Source of the DNA: Gemmatimonadota bacterium
GTDB taxonomy: Bacteria; Latescibacterota; UBA2968; GCA-2709665
NCBI GenBank assembly: GCA_028877215.1
Contig: JAPPFJ010000035.1
Coordinates: 1 to 64,000 of the forward strand
Length of the DNA stretch: 64,000 nt
Direction: 5' to 3'
The translations under genes and the position numbers were made by a program. Below the pieces are notes generated by a model. The model worked only from the letters and a program-made list of their open reading frames with translations. It was not told the origin of the DNA and did not search any database. Shown piece by piece: positions 8,683 to 17,913 of this stretch. How positions within the stretch are numbered: position 1 is the stretch's first letter; each line of letters opens with the position of its first letter.

Positions 8683-9399
8683 TCACGTAGTCAGTTCCGG
8701 CGTAAGATGAGCCACGCGAGCCAGATATCGCATCTGCACCCGGCCCTCGCCATCGAAATCCAGGCGGCTGATGGCCGTGTTGGGGCTTTGGAAATAGACG
8801 GCGTCCGGCATACCCGCAAACACGGCGTGGAGCAGGTCGTTGGCGAATCCGCCGTGGCAAACCAGCGCGATCCGATCCCCGGCGCCCGCGAATCGGTCAT
8901 GCAGTACGGATGCCACCCTCCTCGCCCGCGCCCGCCACTCCTCCTTTATCTCGGGCGGCCGGTTCCACCAACCCTCGTCCGTGACCGCATCCGGTACCAC
9001 GAACTCCGGGAACCGCGAGCTGATTTCGCTGGCCGTGAGACCGGGATATCCCACCTCTCCCCTGCCGTCCCCCTCATCCAGCCAGATGCCGCCCTCTTCG
9101 TGAATATCAATCCAGATTTCGGGGCGGATACCCAGCGCCTTTCCTACCGGAGCCGTTGTCTGTATCGCCCGCAGCATCGGGCTCGAAAATATCCGGTCGA
9201 ATACAAAGCCGCCGCAATTCTGCTGCATCCCGGCGGCGTGGATTTCCTCAACCCCTTTTCCGGCCGAGGCCAGGTAATGGGCCAGCCGTTCGGCCTGCGC
9301 TTCGCCGATTTCCGTGAGCGGCGGGTCGCAGACACGCTGACCGACGTCCGCCGTCGCATTATTCGCAGACTGCCCGTGCCGGATAATATATAGCTCCAT
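8683..9399 (-). CDS. Histidine phosphatase family protein
   Basis: A 238-residue phosphoglycerate-mutase-like phosphatase. The catalytic signature IIRHGQSANN is at the N-terminus and the second catalytic His lies in LVCHGGFANDLL. An acidic insert (EEGGIWLDEGDG) fills the middle. The start at 9399 directly precedes MELYIIRHG and follows GAGAGGT; a longer reading frame extends 28 codons upstream through a terminator hairpin and is unlikely to be translated. The family dephosphorylates phosphosugars, alpha-ribazole phosphate or other small substrates; no motif here decides among them. Confidence 0.88.
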   Translation of the reverse strand: MELYIIRHGQSANNATADVGQRVCDPPLTEIGEAQAERLAHYLASAGKGVEEIHAAGMQQNCGGFVFDRIFSSPMLRAIQTTAPVGKALGIRPEIWIDIHEEGGIWLDEGDGRGEVGYPGLTASEISSRFPEFVVPDAVTDEGWWNRPPEIKEEWRARARRVASVLHDRFAGAGDRIALVCHGGFANDLLHAVFAGMPDAVYFQSPNTAISRLDFDGEGRVQMRYLARVAHLTPELTT

Positions 9400-9416
9400 C
9401 CATACCTCTCCGGACG

Positions 9417-9441
9417 AAAAAAAGCCCGGCAACGTTGCCGG
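9417..9441 (-). terminator. Intrinsic terminator after uppP-lipoprotein unit
   Basis: The palindrome CCGGCAACGTTGCCGG (9426-9441) can form a 6-bp CCGGCA/TGCCGG stem with an ACGT loop. On the minus strand it is followed by GC and seven T residues. It ends the transcript that comes from uppP and the lipoprotein gene. Confidence 0.7.
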
Positions 9442-9504
9442 AGTGTAAGTTCCTGTCACCGGGAAGGGGTCGGAACATACCACATTCAGGGAGGGCGATC
9501 AAGG

Positions 9505-9900
9505 CTATTCGGATACGGGATCGAACGTCGCCACGTTCCTGAGTCCTGCGACACTTTCCCGGGCCTCGAATTCCACGGTCAACGCCACGCGCCTGACGTC
9601 GCCCGGCTCCATGTTTCCCTCCAGTCGTCTCGACGTCTGCCCCACGGTATCGTTCTGATCGTCCACCAGGCGCCACGTCAGCACAAACGGCTCTTCGATC
9701 GGCACGTCCCCTACGTGCACCACGTCCGCGTCGATCCGCACCGCGACAATCAGCGGCGGCGCGCCCTGATTGTACACCGGTTGCGCGGACAGGTTCGTTA
9801 TCGACAGCATATTCGACAGTTCTTCGGCCTGCAATCCCTTCGGATTTCTCCCGCATCCCGCCAATACGGCCAGGACAACAAGACCTATCGCCATTCGCAT
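9505..9900 (-). CDS. Small predicted lipoprotein, unknown function
   Basis: A 131-residue secreted lipoprotein. The N-terminus MRMAIGLVVLAVLAGCG is a textbook lipoprotein signal, with lipobox VLAGC. The mature part contains short beta-rich stretches such as LIVAVRIDADVVHVGD and VRRVALTVEFEA, suggesting an immunoglobulin-like fold. The ATG at 9900 follows AAGGGA; a GTG 15 bases earlier would overlap the uppP stop by 4 bases. It is probably cotranscribed with uppP and stopped by the hairpin at 9417-9441. I do not recognise a family; a periplasmic accessory role is only a guess. Confidence 0.75.
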   Translation of the reverse strand: MRMAIGLVVLAVLAGCGRNPKGLQAEELSNMLSITNLSAQPVYNQGAPPLIVAVRIDADVVHVGDVPIEEPFVLTWRLVDDQNDTVGQTSRRLEGNMEPGDVRRVALTVEFEARESVAGLRNVATFDPVSE

Positions 9901-9911
9901 AGAGAATCCCT

Positions 9912-10697
9912 TCACCTACCCAGGCAAAATACCGTCAACGCCGTAAAGCCGATCGCCCAGCAATAGTACGAAAACCGGTCCAACCGGCCGCCCTGCAACA
10001 GGGCGAACAGCCACCGGATTGCAATCACGCCCGAAACGAACGCGGCAATCAGACCGATGAGCAGCGGACCGGCGACGTTCCACTCGGGCGGATCGGCGAG
10101 AAGGCCGCCCGCCTTCAACACGGTCGCACCCAGGATCACGGGGATCGAAAGCAGGAAGGAAAAAGACGCCGCTTCCCGTCCGTCGATGCCTCTCCACAGA
10201 CCGGCGCAGATGGTAAGGCCCGAGCGCGAAATCCCGGGAAGTATCGCAAACGCCTGCGCGAACCCGATGATCAATGCGTCGCCGACCCCGATTTCTTCCC
10301 GGTTGCGCGTGGCGTAACGTGTGCTCCAGAGGACCGCGCCCGTTGCCACGAGACAACCGGCCGCCGCGGCGGGGCTTTGAAACGCCAGCGCCAGATAGTC
10401 CTCGAAAAAAAACCCCACGGCGCCGGCCGGTACGGTGCCGACAAGCAACAGCAGGACCATGCGCCAGGACGCAGGGTCCCGCCTGACGCAGCCGGCTGCC
10501 AGCGCCCTTATCCGGTCCCCGAGTACCGTGAGCACTGCGAGCAATGTGCCGAAGTGGACGATCACCTCGAAAACCAGATCTCCGGGCTCTATCCCCAGCA
10601 GCGCCTGTCCCAGCACGAGATGCCCGGAACTGCTCACCGGCAGGAATTCGGACAGTCCCTGCACAATGCCCAGAAGTAACGCTTCGTGGAACGTCAC
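9912..10697 (-). CDS. uppP: Undecaprenyl-diphosphatase UppP (BacA)
   Basis: A 261-residue integral membrane phosphatase that recycles undecaprenyl diphosphate to the monophosphate for peptidoglycan and other envelope glycans. The two family signatures are present: GLSEFLPVSSSGHL near residue 15, carrying the catalytic Glu and Ser residues, and ILPGISRSGLTI near residue 155. About eight hydrophobic segments fit the known fold and the length is typical. The start is GTG, with GGGAG upstream. It is followed by a small lipoprotein gene about 11 bases away. Confidence 0.95.
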   Translation of the reverse strand: MTFHEALLLGIVQGLSEFLPVSSSGHLVLGQALLGIEPGDLVFEVIVHFGTLLAVLTVLGDRIRALAAGCVRRDPASWRMVLLLLVGTVPAGAVGFFFEDYLALAFQSPAAAAGCLVATGAVLWSTRYATRNREEIGVGDALIIGFAQAFAILPGISRSGLTICAGLWRGIDGREAASFSFLLSIPVILGATVLKAGGLLADPPEWNVAGPLLIGLIAAFVSGVIAIRWLFALLQGGRLDRFSYYCWAIGFTALTVFCLGR

Positions 10698-10906
10698 CTC
10701 AGACGCTCTCCCATCGCGGTAATGAACGACGTTGCGTTGAATAAGTCTATATAAAAATAACCCTTAACGGTCCTCACGGCAAACAGAAACGTCCCCCGTC
10801 GAGGATCTCGGAACTTCATCTGCTGCGCACCATGGGGTGTCTCGCCGGTGAAACGCGATTCAAGAAGGGAAATTCGATTGACAGTAACGGCTATGTTTAG
10901 TTTCAT
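10694..10906 (-). CDS. Possible 70-residue small protein upstream of uppP
   Basis: This reading frame starts at ATG 10906 and its stop overlaps the GTG of uppP by 4 bases in an ATGA-like arrangement, typical of translational coupling. The product contains a plausible beta-strand stretch (GTFLFAVRTVKGYFYIDL). Against it, there is no Shine-Dalgarno site and no recognisable family. It may be only leader sequence of uppP. Confidence 0.25.
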   Translation of the reverse strand: MKLNIAVTVNRISLLESRFTGETPHGAQQMKFRDPRRGTFLFAVRTVKGYFYIDLFNATSFITAMGERLR

Positions 10907-11191
10907 GTCGAAAACTCGATCGTATACCCATCGCGCCCCCTGCGGGATATAATGCGCGCACAGTCGCGCGAGCGGATTTGACGGTTAAGGTTTCGAAGCG
11001 CGAATCCGGATGAGTATCGTCGAGTAGGCGGGCAACGACTCTGCGATTGTCCCGCCCGTCTGCGTCCGGAAAACTCCCGTTCCCGGAGCCGGCAGCGATC
11101 TTGAGCAGCCCACAGGCGTTACCTGGCGACCGAACGACGGTGATTTGCAGTTTATTCTGTCGCTTTCAAACCGGTTTGAGTGAGTCTCCCG
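10907..11191. other. Intergenic leader of the efflux operon
   Basis: About 285 bases between the divergent uppP unit and the efflux operon. It holds an imperfect inverted repeat, GGCGGGCAA at 11027-11035 and TTGTCCCGCC at 11047-11056 (one bulged base), which could form a leader hairpin. I see no convincing -35/-10 pair and no open frame with a start site. Confidence 0.4.
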
Positions 11192-13552
11192 ATGCTACGA
11201 GTTGCTATAACGGTCGCTGTCATACTTCGGCTGATGTGGCCGCCATGTCCGGCCGGGGCTCAGATCGACAAACGCCACGTCCATATTGGTCTGCTACTGG
11301 ATTTTTCGGCGACCGCAATCGATACCGGGAATAGACTCGCTCAATTGAAGGAGGAAATACACAAAGTACTCGGGACCGAAAAGTCAGTCCACTTCCTTCC
11401 CGAACACATCCACTTTTCGGCTGAGCTTGCAGACTATCTTTCGTTGGTCAACGACACGGCGGTCGATCTGATTATCGCAGTCGGCCCGGCAAGCGCCGGG
11501 ATCCTGACGGCGCACGGAGACTTTCCGAAACCGTCGATCGCCGTTGGAATACTGGACGCCGAACTACAACAGATTCCCCTTGCCGAACCCGGCGTCTCCG
11601 GCATACGCAATTTCACCTATGTCCTCAGCGCACATCCGCTCCGGAAAAATCTGGAGGCGTTCAGACGCATCCATCCGTTTCGACATCTGGCCGTCATCGT
11701 AAGCGGATACCTGAGAGACAGGCCGGGACTGGAGCGTTTTTTCGGACGTCTGGTATCCGCTTACGGGGCTGAGTTGGAATTGGTTTTCTGGCGTTCGGAC
11801 GAGGCCCTGCCGGCGCTGACCGACGCAGTCGACTCGGTCTATCTGGCGATGGTCCTGGACAGGACGCCCGATGAGATCGCCCGGTTGGCGGCATTCCTTG
11901 TCGATCGAAAGCTGCCGTCCCTTGCCCTGAGCCGGTCTTTTGTGGATGCGGGGATGATGGCGTGCATCGGCAACGAGAACGGCCAGGATCTGATCATCCG
12001 CAATCTCGCCCTGATCGTGGAGGCAGTCGTGCTGGGAGAGGATCTTTCGGCGATGCCGGTACGGCGCAATCTCGACGATCAATGGGTGCTGAATGCGGCA
12101 ACGGTTCGCCGAATCGGTCTCGACCTCCCCTTTGAAACGCTGTTTTCCGCCCGTTTCCTTCACGTCGACGAACCCACGGCCGATCGGCGCTTCAGCTTAA
12201 GTGAAGTCATCGCGGAGGGTTTGAAAACCAACCTCGACCTGCGTCTCGAAAAACGCAGCGTTGATTTGGCCGATCAGGACATCCGCCGAGCCAGATCACC
12301 CCTCCTGCCCACCTTAGACGCCTCGACCACGATATTACAGATCGATCCCGACGTCGCCGAATCGGCTCGCGGTCAACAGCCGGAGCGGACAATAACGGGA
12401 ACGGGGACTGTACAGCAGGTGATATTTTCGGAACCGGCCTTCGCCAACGTCGAAATACAGCGCTACCTGGCCGAAGCCGCCCGACATCGCGCCGATCTCG
12501 TCGCGCTCGACGTTGTGCTGAACCTTGCCACATCCTATTTCGATATCCTTCTGGCAAAGACCGGCGCACGCATCCAGGATGAAAACCTCGAGGTCTCTCG
12601 CCGCAATCTTAAGATTGCCCGAACCAGAAATTCAGTCGGCTATGCCGGCGTCGCCGATGTATTCCGCTGGGAGAGTGAAGTAGCCAGGGCCACCCAGGCA
12701 TCAATTGAGGCGTTCAACAACGTCTACCTGGCCAGAGTACAACTCAACCGATTGCTCAACCGGACGGATATCGGCGAGGAGTTCGAGGTGGAGGACGCCC
12801 GGCTCTCTGACGCACTCTTCGACCGCTTCGACCCGGCACGCATCGGTCCGCTGATCGACCGGGCAGGCGACGTGGAAATCCTCACCGACTTTCTCGTCGA
12901 AGAGGCTCTGCGGAACATGCCTTCGCTCAAACAGCTGGCGGCCAATATGAAAGCTGCCGAACGCCAGCAGCAGATGAATCGCCGGCTGTACTACCTGCCT
13001 ACCGTGGCCTTGCGCGGAAAGGCCGACTACACTTTCTGGCGCGGCGGCAGGGGAGTGCCTGCGGTCTCCTCCGATCCTGACAGAGGCACCTGGAACCTGG
13101 CCCTGAACTTCACCTATCCCCTCTTTCAGGGCAATAAGCGTAAGATCGCCATCGACAAGACCGCGATTCAGCAGCAGCAACTCCGCCTTCAGGAGGAAAG
13201 TCTGCGCCAGCAGCTCTCCCAGGCCGTCCGGGTGCGGATGACGAACCTGGTATCCAGGCGCACCAATATACACTTTGCCGGCGTGGCGGCTGAGAGCGCC
13301 AGGAGAAACTTCGACCTGGTTCAGAACGCCTATCAGAATGGGCAACTGGAAAACGCCCAACTTGTGGATGCGCAGCGGGTCGCCCTTTCCGCCCGTCAGG
13401 CCGAAGCCGCGGCCGTTTACGAATACCTGGTCAGCTATCTGCAGCTGGAAAACAGCATTGGAGGCTACACCATGTTCATGACTTCAGAGGAGCGGGAAGC
13501 CTTTATCGGGCGCCTGACGAACTTCTTCTCCGTAAGGAAGCGTTCACAATGA
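11192..13552 (+). CDS. TolC-family outer-membrane protein with N-terminal ABC substrate-binding-like domain
   Basis: About 786 residues. After a signal peptide (about 1-24) comes a periplasmic-binding-protein-like region (about 25-330) with alternating strands such as VDLIIAVGPASAGIL, LAVIVSGYLRD and SVYLAMVLDR, resembling the ABC-type 'TrpX-like' binding family. Residues about 345-780 are a TolC-type channel with two long coiled-coil-rich repeats, including YFDILLAKTGARIQDENL and LQLENSIGGY. Ordinary TolC proteins are about 450 residues, so the fusion is unusual. I prefer the ATG at 11192; a GTG lies four codons upstream. Its stop overlaps the next start by 4 bases, so this is an operon with adaptor and pump. 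The binding domain may sense or recruit the substrate. Confidence 0.85.
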   Translation: MLRVAITVAVILRLMWPPCPAGAQIDKRHVHIGLLLDFSATAIDTGNRLAQLKEEIHKVLGTEKSVHFLPEHIHFSAELADYLSLVNDTAVDLIIAVGPASAGILTAHGDFPKPSIAVGILDAELQQIPLAEPGVSGIRNFTYVLSAHPLRKNLEAFRRIHPFRHLAVIVSGYLRDRPGLERFFGRLVSAYGAELELVFWRSDEALPALTDAVDSVYLAMVLDRTPDEIARLAAFLVDRKLPSLALSRSFVDAGMMACIGNENGQDLIIRNLALIVEAVVLGEDLSAMPVRRNLDDQWVLNAATVRRIGLDLPFETLFSARFLHVDEPTADRRFSLSEVIAEGLKTNLDLRLEKRSVDLADQDIRRARSPLLPTLDASTTILQIDPDVAESARGQQPERTITGTGTVQQVIFSEPAFANVEIQRYLAEAARHRADLVALDVVLNLATSYFDILLAKTGARIQDENLEVSRRNLKIARTRNSVGYAGVADVFRWESEVARATQASIEAFNNVYLARVQLNRLLNRTDIGEEFEVEDARLSDALFDRFDPARIGPLIDRAGDVEILTDFLVEEALRNMPSLKQLAANMKAAERQQQMNRRLYYLPTVALRGKADYTFWRGGRGVPAVSSDPDRGTWNLALNFTYPLFQGNKRKIAIDKTAIQQQQLRLQEESLRQQLSQAVRVRMTNLVSRRTNIHFAGVAAESARRNFDLVQNAYQNGQLENAQLVDAQRVALSARQAEAAAVYEYLVSYLQLENSIGGYTMFMTSEEREAFIGRLTNFFSVRKRSQ

Positions 13553-14679
13553 AGCGAGGGTTCATGTCAAAGCGAAAACTGGTGTTCTGTCCCGGAATGC
13601 GAAAAGCTGCGTGGGCTCTTCTCGCAGCGACGGGCATGTGGACCGGCTGCGGCGACGAACCACAGGTTGCCGAACCCATTCGCCCTGTAAAATACGCCGA
13701 AGTCCGTCCCGCCAGCGCCGTCCAGAGCCAGCGATTTGCCGGCACAGCCAAAGCCGGCATTGAAGCCAGGCTCAGCTTCAGAACAGGTGGGCTTATCGAA
13801 TCGATCCACGTCAAGGTCGGCGACAGGGTTCATGCTGGTCAGCGCATTGCCACCCTCGACAGCCGGGATGCGGTCCTCGCGCATCAAGGGGCCAAAGCGG
13901 CGCTGGAAAACGCCAGTATGCAAAAGGCCAATGCCCAGTCCAGGCTCATACGCGTGCGGCAGCTCTACCAGGCCGACAATGTCTCCCTCGCCGAGTACGA
14001 ACAGGCCAAAAACGGCTTTGCCTCGGCCACTTCCGGCTACGAATCGGCCCGGAAGAGTCTGGAATTGCAGGGGCGCCAGCTGGGATACAATGAGATTCAC
14101 GCCCCTGTCGCCGGCATCGTCACTGCGGTCCACAACGAGGTCAACGAAGTGATCCAGGCGGGTTCACCCCTGGTGGAGTTGAGCGCGGGCGAGGATATTG
14201 AAATGGAGGTAGGGGTGCCGGAGGGCTATATCGCCCAAATTCAGACCGGTCAGCCGGTGCGCGTGCGTTTTTCGGCCCTGCCCGGACTGAATTTTGCGGC
14301 CCAGGTGCGCGAGATAGCATACGCGCTTGATGCCTCCAGTACGTATCCGGTCATTGTAAAACTCGACGCCCCCTCCCCGGCAATCCGGCCCGGGATGGCC
14401 GGCGAGGTGGAATTTCGCTTTGGCGCCGGCGAGCCGTCGGAGGACCCGCTTGTGGTGCCCGTTAAGGCGGTTGGCGCAGACGCCAACGGCCAATATGTCT
14501 TTGTCATAGACGCGGTTGACAATGGCATGGGGACGGTTCACCGTCGGCCAATTCGGGTCGGCAAACTGGTTGCAGATGGTTTTCTCGTGGAAGAAGGGCT
14601 TGCCGAACGGGAGCTGGTCGCGACCGCGGGCCTCAGATCGCTATTGAACGGGATGCAAGTCCGCCTTTTGCAAGAGTGA
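13549..14679 (+). CDS. RND efflux periplasmic adaptor (HlyD/MFP family)
   Basis: A 376-residue membrane-fusion protein linking an RND pump to its TolC channel. The N-terminus is a signal sequence with a Cys (GMWTGCGDE) that may be lipidated, although the lipobox is imperfect. The lipoyl/barrel-sandwich halves are seen at GLIESIHVKVGDRVHAGQRIATLD and EIHAPVAGIVTAVHNEVNEVI, flanking an alpha-hairpin at about 105-175. A beta-barrel and membrane-proximal domain follow. The start overlaps the TolC stop by 4 bases and follows AAGGAAG, indicating translational coupling. Confidence 0.9.
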   Translation: MKRGFMSKRKLVFCPGMRKAAWALLAATGMWTGCGDEPQVAEPIRPVKYAEVRPASAVQSQRFAGTAKAGIEARLSFRTGGLIESIHVKVGDRVHAGQRIATLDSRDAVLAHQGAKAALENASMQKANAQSRLIRVRQLYQADNVSLAEYEQAKNGFASATSGYESARKSLELQGRQLGYNEIHAPVAGIVTAVHNEVNEVIQAGSPLVELSAGEDIEMEVGVPEGYIAQIQTGQPVRVRFSALPGLNFAAQVREIAYALDASSTYPVIVKLDAPSPAIRPGMAGEVEFRFGAGEPSEDPLVVPVKAVGADANGQYVFVIDAVDNGMGTVHRRPIRVGKLVADGFLVEEGLAERELVATAGLRSLLNGMQVRLLQE

Positions 14680-14707
14680 GACCCGCCCGACCTGAACGGA
14701 CCATACG

Positions 14708-17700
14708 ATGAACCTCACACAAATCGCCCTGGAAAATAACCGCGTCACCATCGTGGTGTTGCTCGTCGTTGTGCTGTTGGGCTCAGTCGGCTATCAGACG
14801 ATGCCGCGTGACAGTATGCCTCCCTACACGGTCCGCGTCGCATCGGTGGTGACTGGCTTTTCCGGCGCCGGTCCCGAGCGGGTCGAAGCTCTGATCACCA
14901 GCAGGATCGAAGAAGCCGCGCAAGAGTTGCCCGAACTCGAAACCGTCTCCAGTGAATCACGGACTGGACTGTCGGTAGTGTCGGTATCACTCAAACAGGA
15001 AGTACCTCCGGACAAACTCCAGGCCGTATGGGACCGATTGCGCCGCAAGATTGAGACCATCCGCCCGGACCTGCCCGAGAGCATCCGTGGCCCCGAGGTC
15101 AAGGACGATGGGGTCGGGGTGGTGTACGGCATTGTGATCGGTCTGACCGGGGATGGTTTCACCTTTGCTGAACTGGAGTCCTACGCAAAGGACCTGAGAG
15201 ACGACCTGATAAAGCTGCCAGATGCTGCCGAGGTCAAGATTGGCGGCATTCAGAAAGAACGGATCTACCTGAAATTCAACGACGCCCGGCTGGCCGATTT
15301 GGGCCTCTCGGCGCAAAAAATCAAGAACAGCATTGCCAGCACCAACATCGTTTTTTCCGGCGGTGAAGTCAGCCTGGAGGATGAACGCCTGGTGCTCGAA
15401 CCGACCGGCAGTTACGCAGACCTGGACGAACTGGGGAGGACATTGATTTCAGTAGGCAAGGACGGGAGCGTGTACCTTGGCGATGTAACCCGCATCGTGC
15501 GGACCTACGAGACGCCCCGGCAACGCCTGGTCAAGATCAACGGTCAGCCGGGGCTGTCGCTCTCGGTGGCGCTCAGCGTCGGGGCCAACATCATCAAGTT
15601 GGGTGAGGAGATCGACCAGCTGGTAGCCCTCCACCAGGCGCGGCTGCCTCTGGGCATAACGCTCAACAGAGTGGCTTCCCAGGACTTTGAGGTAGAGAAA
15701 TCGGTCGACAATTTCACCAACAATCTCTTGCAAAGCGTCGCCATCGTGCTGTTGTCCATGCTGATCTTTTTGGGACTGCGCACTGGCCTGGTGGTAGCCA
15801 GCCTCATTCCCATGACCATTGTCGCGACCCTTTTCGTCATGGGGATACTCGATATCGGTCTCAATCAGGTGTCGCTGGCGGCGTTGATCATGGCGCTGGG
15901 CATGCTGGTGGATAATGCCATCGTGGTGTCCGAGGCGATCGTGGTCAAGATGGAAAAAGGCACCGACGCCAAAGAGGCTGCCATTGAATCGGCTCGGGAA
16001 CTGGCCGTACCGCTTTTGGTCTCTTCGCTGACCACTTCAGCCGCGTTCCTGTCCTTCTTTTTGGCTGCGTCCATCATGGGCGAGATGATGGGGCCGCTGT
16101 TCAGTGTGATTACCATAGCCCTGCTTTCTTCCTGGGTGCTCTCCCTAACCATGGTCACTTTGTTGGCGGTGTTTTTCATCCGGGTGAAACGTCAAGCATC
16201 CCAGTCCGGGAAAAGCACTTTTATCGATCGTCTCAACAGCCAGTATAAAGAACTGCTCCTCAAGGCCCTTGGTCGCTCCTATTCATTTATGGGGATCATC
16301 GCCGGTTTGTTTGTATTGTCGCTTTTCGGCTTTGGTTTATTGCCGTTCATCTTCTTCCCCGACAGCGAGCGCAACTTATTGACGGTAAATCTGAATTTGC
16401 CCCTGGGCACCAAGATTGAGACGACGACTGCCCGGGTGGAACGGCTCGAGTCGTATATTGCGGATAGCCTCCTGGTGAGCAAAAACCGCCAGCGCGGGGT
16501 AACGGACTGGGCGACCTTTGTCAGTGAGGGGCCGCCCTCATACGATCAGGGTTATCAGTCGGGCGAAGCCAACTCCGGGTACGCCCATATGTTGCTCAAT
16601 ACCAGTTCGGGCGACGACAACCAATGGGTCATTGACCGTCTGGATGCCTTTTGCTTCCGCTCCTTTCCCGATGCCGACGTGCAGGTTTCGAGGTTGGCCG
16701 GAGGCGGTGGCGGCAGAGACGTGGCAGTGCGAATTACAGGGCCGGACCCCAACGAGCTGTTCGGCCTGGCTGAACGCGTCAAGCAAAAACTCAACGAAAT
16801 CTCAAGCGCGCAGAATATCGGCGACGATTGGGGGCCCAAGATCAAGAAAGTCGTCGTGGACATCGACCAGTCCAGGACCCGGAACGCCGGCCTGACCAGC
16901 CAGGATATCGCCCTTTCGTTGCAGACCGCACTCACGGGGTTCAATACGGGAGCATTCCGCGAAGGCGATCAGAGTCTCCCCATAATCCTGCTCAACGAAA
17001 GCAGCCAGAATGTGGATGTGCGCCAACTGGAGAGCATTAACATCTACGCCCAGAGTTCCGGCGAAAACGTGCCGCTGGGACAAGTGGCCCAGATCGTACC
17101 TGTCTGGCAACTCGCCAAGATCAAACGGCGCGACCTGTACCGCACCCTGACCGTGACCTGCGACGCCAAGAGCGGTTTTACGGCGCAGGATATCACCGAC
17201 GAACTCTTCCCGTGGCTCGAAGAAGACAGCGAATCGTGGAAGCAGGGCTATCGCTACGAGTTGGGCGGCGAGTCGGAACAAAGCAGCGAGGCCATGAGTG
17301 CGGTGGTCGCCAAACTGCCTCTATCCGGCTTTATCATTCTCGCGCTGTTGATTGTCCAATTCAACTCCTTCCGCAAGACCTTTATCGTGTTGAGCACCAT
17401 TCCTCTTGGTCTGATCGGTGTCATTGCCGGATTGCTTATCTTTCGCTCGTTCTTTGGTTTCTTCGCCTTTCTCGGATTGATCTCACTGGCCGGTATCGTC
17501 ATCAACAATGCGATCGTACTCATAGATCGCATACAGATCGAACTGGACCGATCCGGGCGGGCGTCTGTCGAGGCAATAGTCACCGCGGCTCAGCAACGCT
17601 TTCGCCCCATCCTGCTGACCACGTGTACGACGACATTGGGCCTTGTCCCCCTCTATCTGGGCGGTGGGTTGATGTGGGAGCCGTTGGCGTTGGCTATCAT

Positions 17701-17782
17701 GGCGGGTTTGCTGTTTGCCACTGTGATCACCTTGTTGTTCGTGCCGGTGCTTTACAAGATTCTCTTTGCAGTCGAGAACTGA
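14708..17782 (+). CDS. RND multidrug/solute efflux permease
   Basis: A 1024-residue inner-membrane pump of the HAE1/AcrB type. The first helix and docking-domain start are at the N-terminus. TM4 carries LGMLVDNAIVVSEAI with the proton-relay Asp, followed by the family stretch LVSSLTTSAAFLSFF; the second half repeats the topology (SLAGIVINNAIVLID, TTCTTTLGLVPLYLGGG). Two large periplasmic loops at about 40-330 and 555-850 complete the fold. It is the third gene of the efflux operon. The substrate cannot be told from sequence; the unusual TolC partner suggests something other than a generic drug pump. Confidence 0.93.
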   Translation: MNLTQIALENNRVTIVVLLVVVLLGSVGYQTMPRDSMPPYTVRVASVVTGFSGAGPERVEALITSRIEEAAQELPELETVSSESRTGLSVVSVSLKQEVPPDKLQAVWDRLRRKIETIRPDLPESIRGPEVKDDGVGVVYGIVIGLTGDGFTFAELESYAKDLRDDLIKLPDAAEVKIGGIQKERIYLKFNDARLADLGLSAQKIKNSIASTNIVFSGGEVSLEDERLVLEPTGSYADLDELGRTLISVGKDGSVYLGDVTRIVRTYETPRQRLVKINGQPGLSLSVALSVGANIIKLGEEIDQLVALHQARLPLGITLNRVASQDFEVEKSVDNFTNNLLQSVAIVLLSMLIFLGLRTGLVVASLIPMTIVATLFVMGILDIGLNQVSLAALIMALGMLVDNAIVVSEAIVVKMEKGTDAKEAAIESARELAVPLLVSSLTTSAAFLSFFLAASIMGEMMGPLFSVITIALLSSWVLSLTMVTLLAVFFIRVKRQASQSGKSTFIDRLNSQYKELLLKALGRSYSFMGIIAGLFVLSLFGFGLLPFIFFPDSERNLLTVNLNLPLGTKIETTTARVERLESYIADSLLVSKNRQRGVTDWATFVSEGPPSYDQGYQSGEANSGYAHMLLNTSSGDDNQWVIDRLDAFCFRSFPDADVQVSRLAGGGGGRDVAVRITGPDPNELFGLAERVKQKLNEISSAQNIGDDWGPKIKKVVVDIDQSRTRNAGLTSQDIALSLQTALTGFNTGAFREGDQSLPIILLNESSQNVDVRQLESINIYAQSSGENVPLGQVAQIVPVWQLAKIKRRDLYRTLTVTCDAKSGFTAQDITDELFPWLEEDSESWKQGYRYELGGESEQSSEAMSAVVAKLPLSGFIILALLIVQFNSFRKTFIVLSTIPLGLIGVIAGLLIFRSFFGFFAFLGLISLAGIVINNAIVLIDRIQIELDRSGRASVEAIVTAAQQRFRPILLTTCTTTLGLVPLYLGGGLMWEPLALAIMAGLLFATVITLLFVPVLYKILFAVEN

Positions 17783-17852
17783 AGTATGCGACCAATGCAG
17801 GGTTCTCGTACCGCGCCCGCCTGCGGAGGTCAATTTATGGTACTTCAGCACG

Positions 17853-17881
17853 AAAAAAAACCGGGGCTGTGATTGCCCCGG
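17853..17881 (-). terminator. Strong intrinsic terminator, minus strand
   Basis: Stem CCGGGGC/GCCCCGG (plus-strand arms 17861-17867 and 17875-17881) with a 7-base loop, followed on the minus strand by eight T residues. It ends the transcript of the small membrane protein gene just upstream, and supports that gene being real. Confidence 0.85.
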
Positions 17882-17913
17882 CCGGTATGCTATCGCCTGG
17901 ATTGGACTGGACT

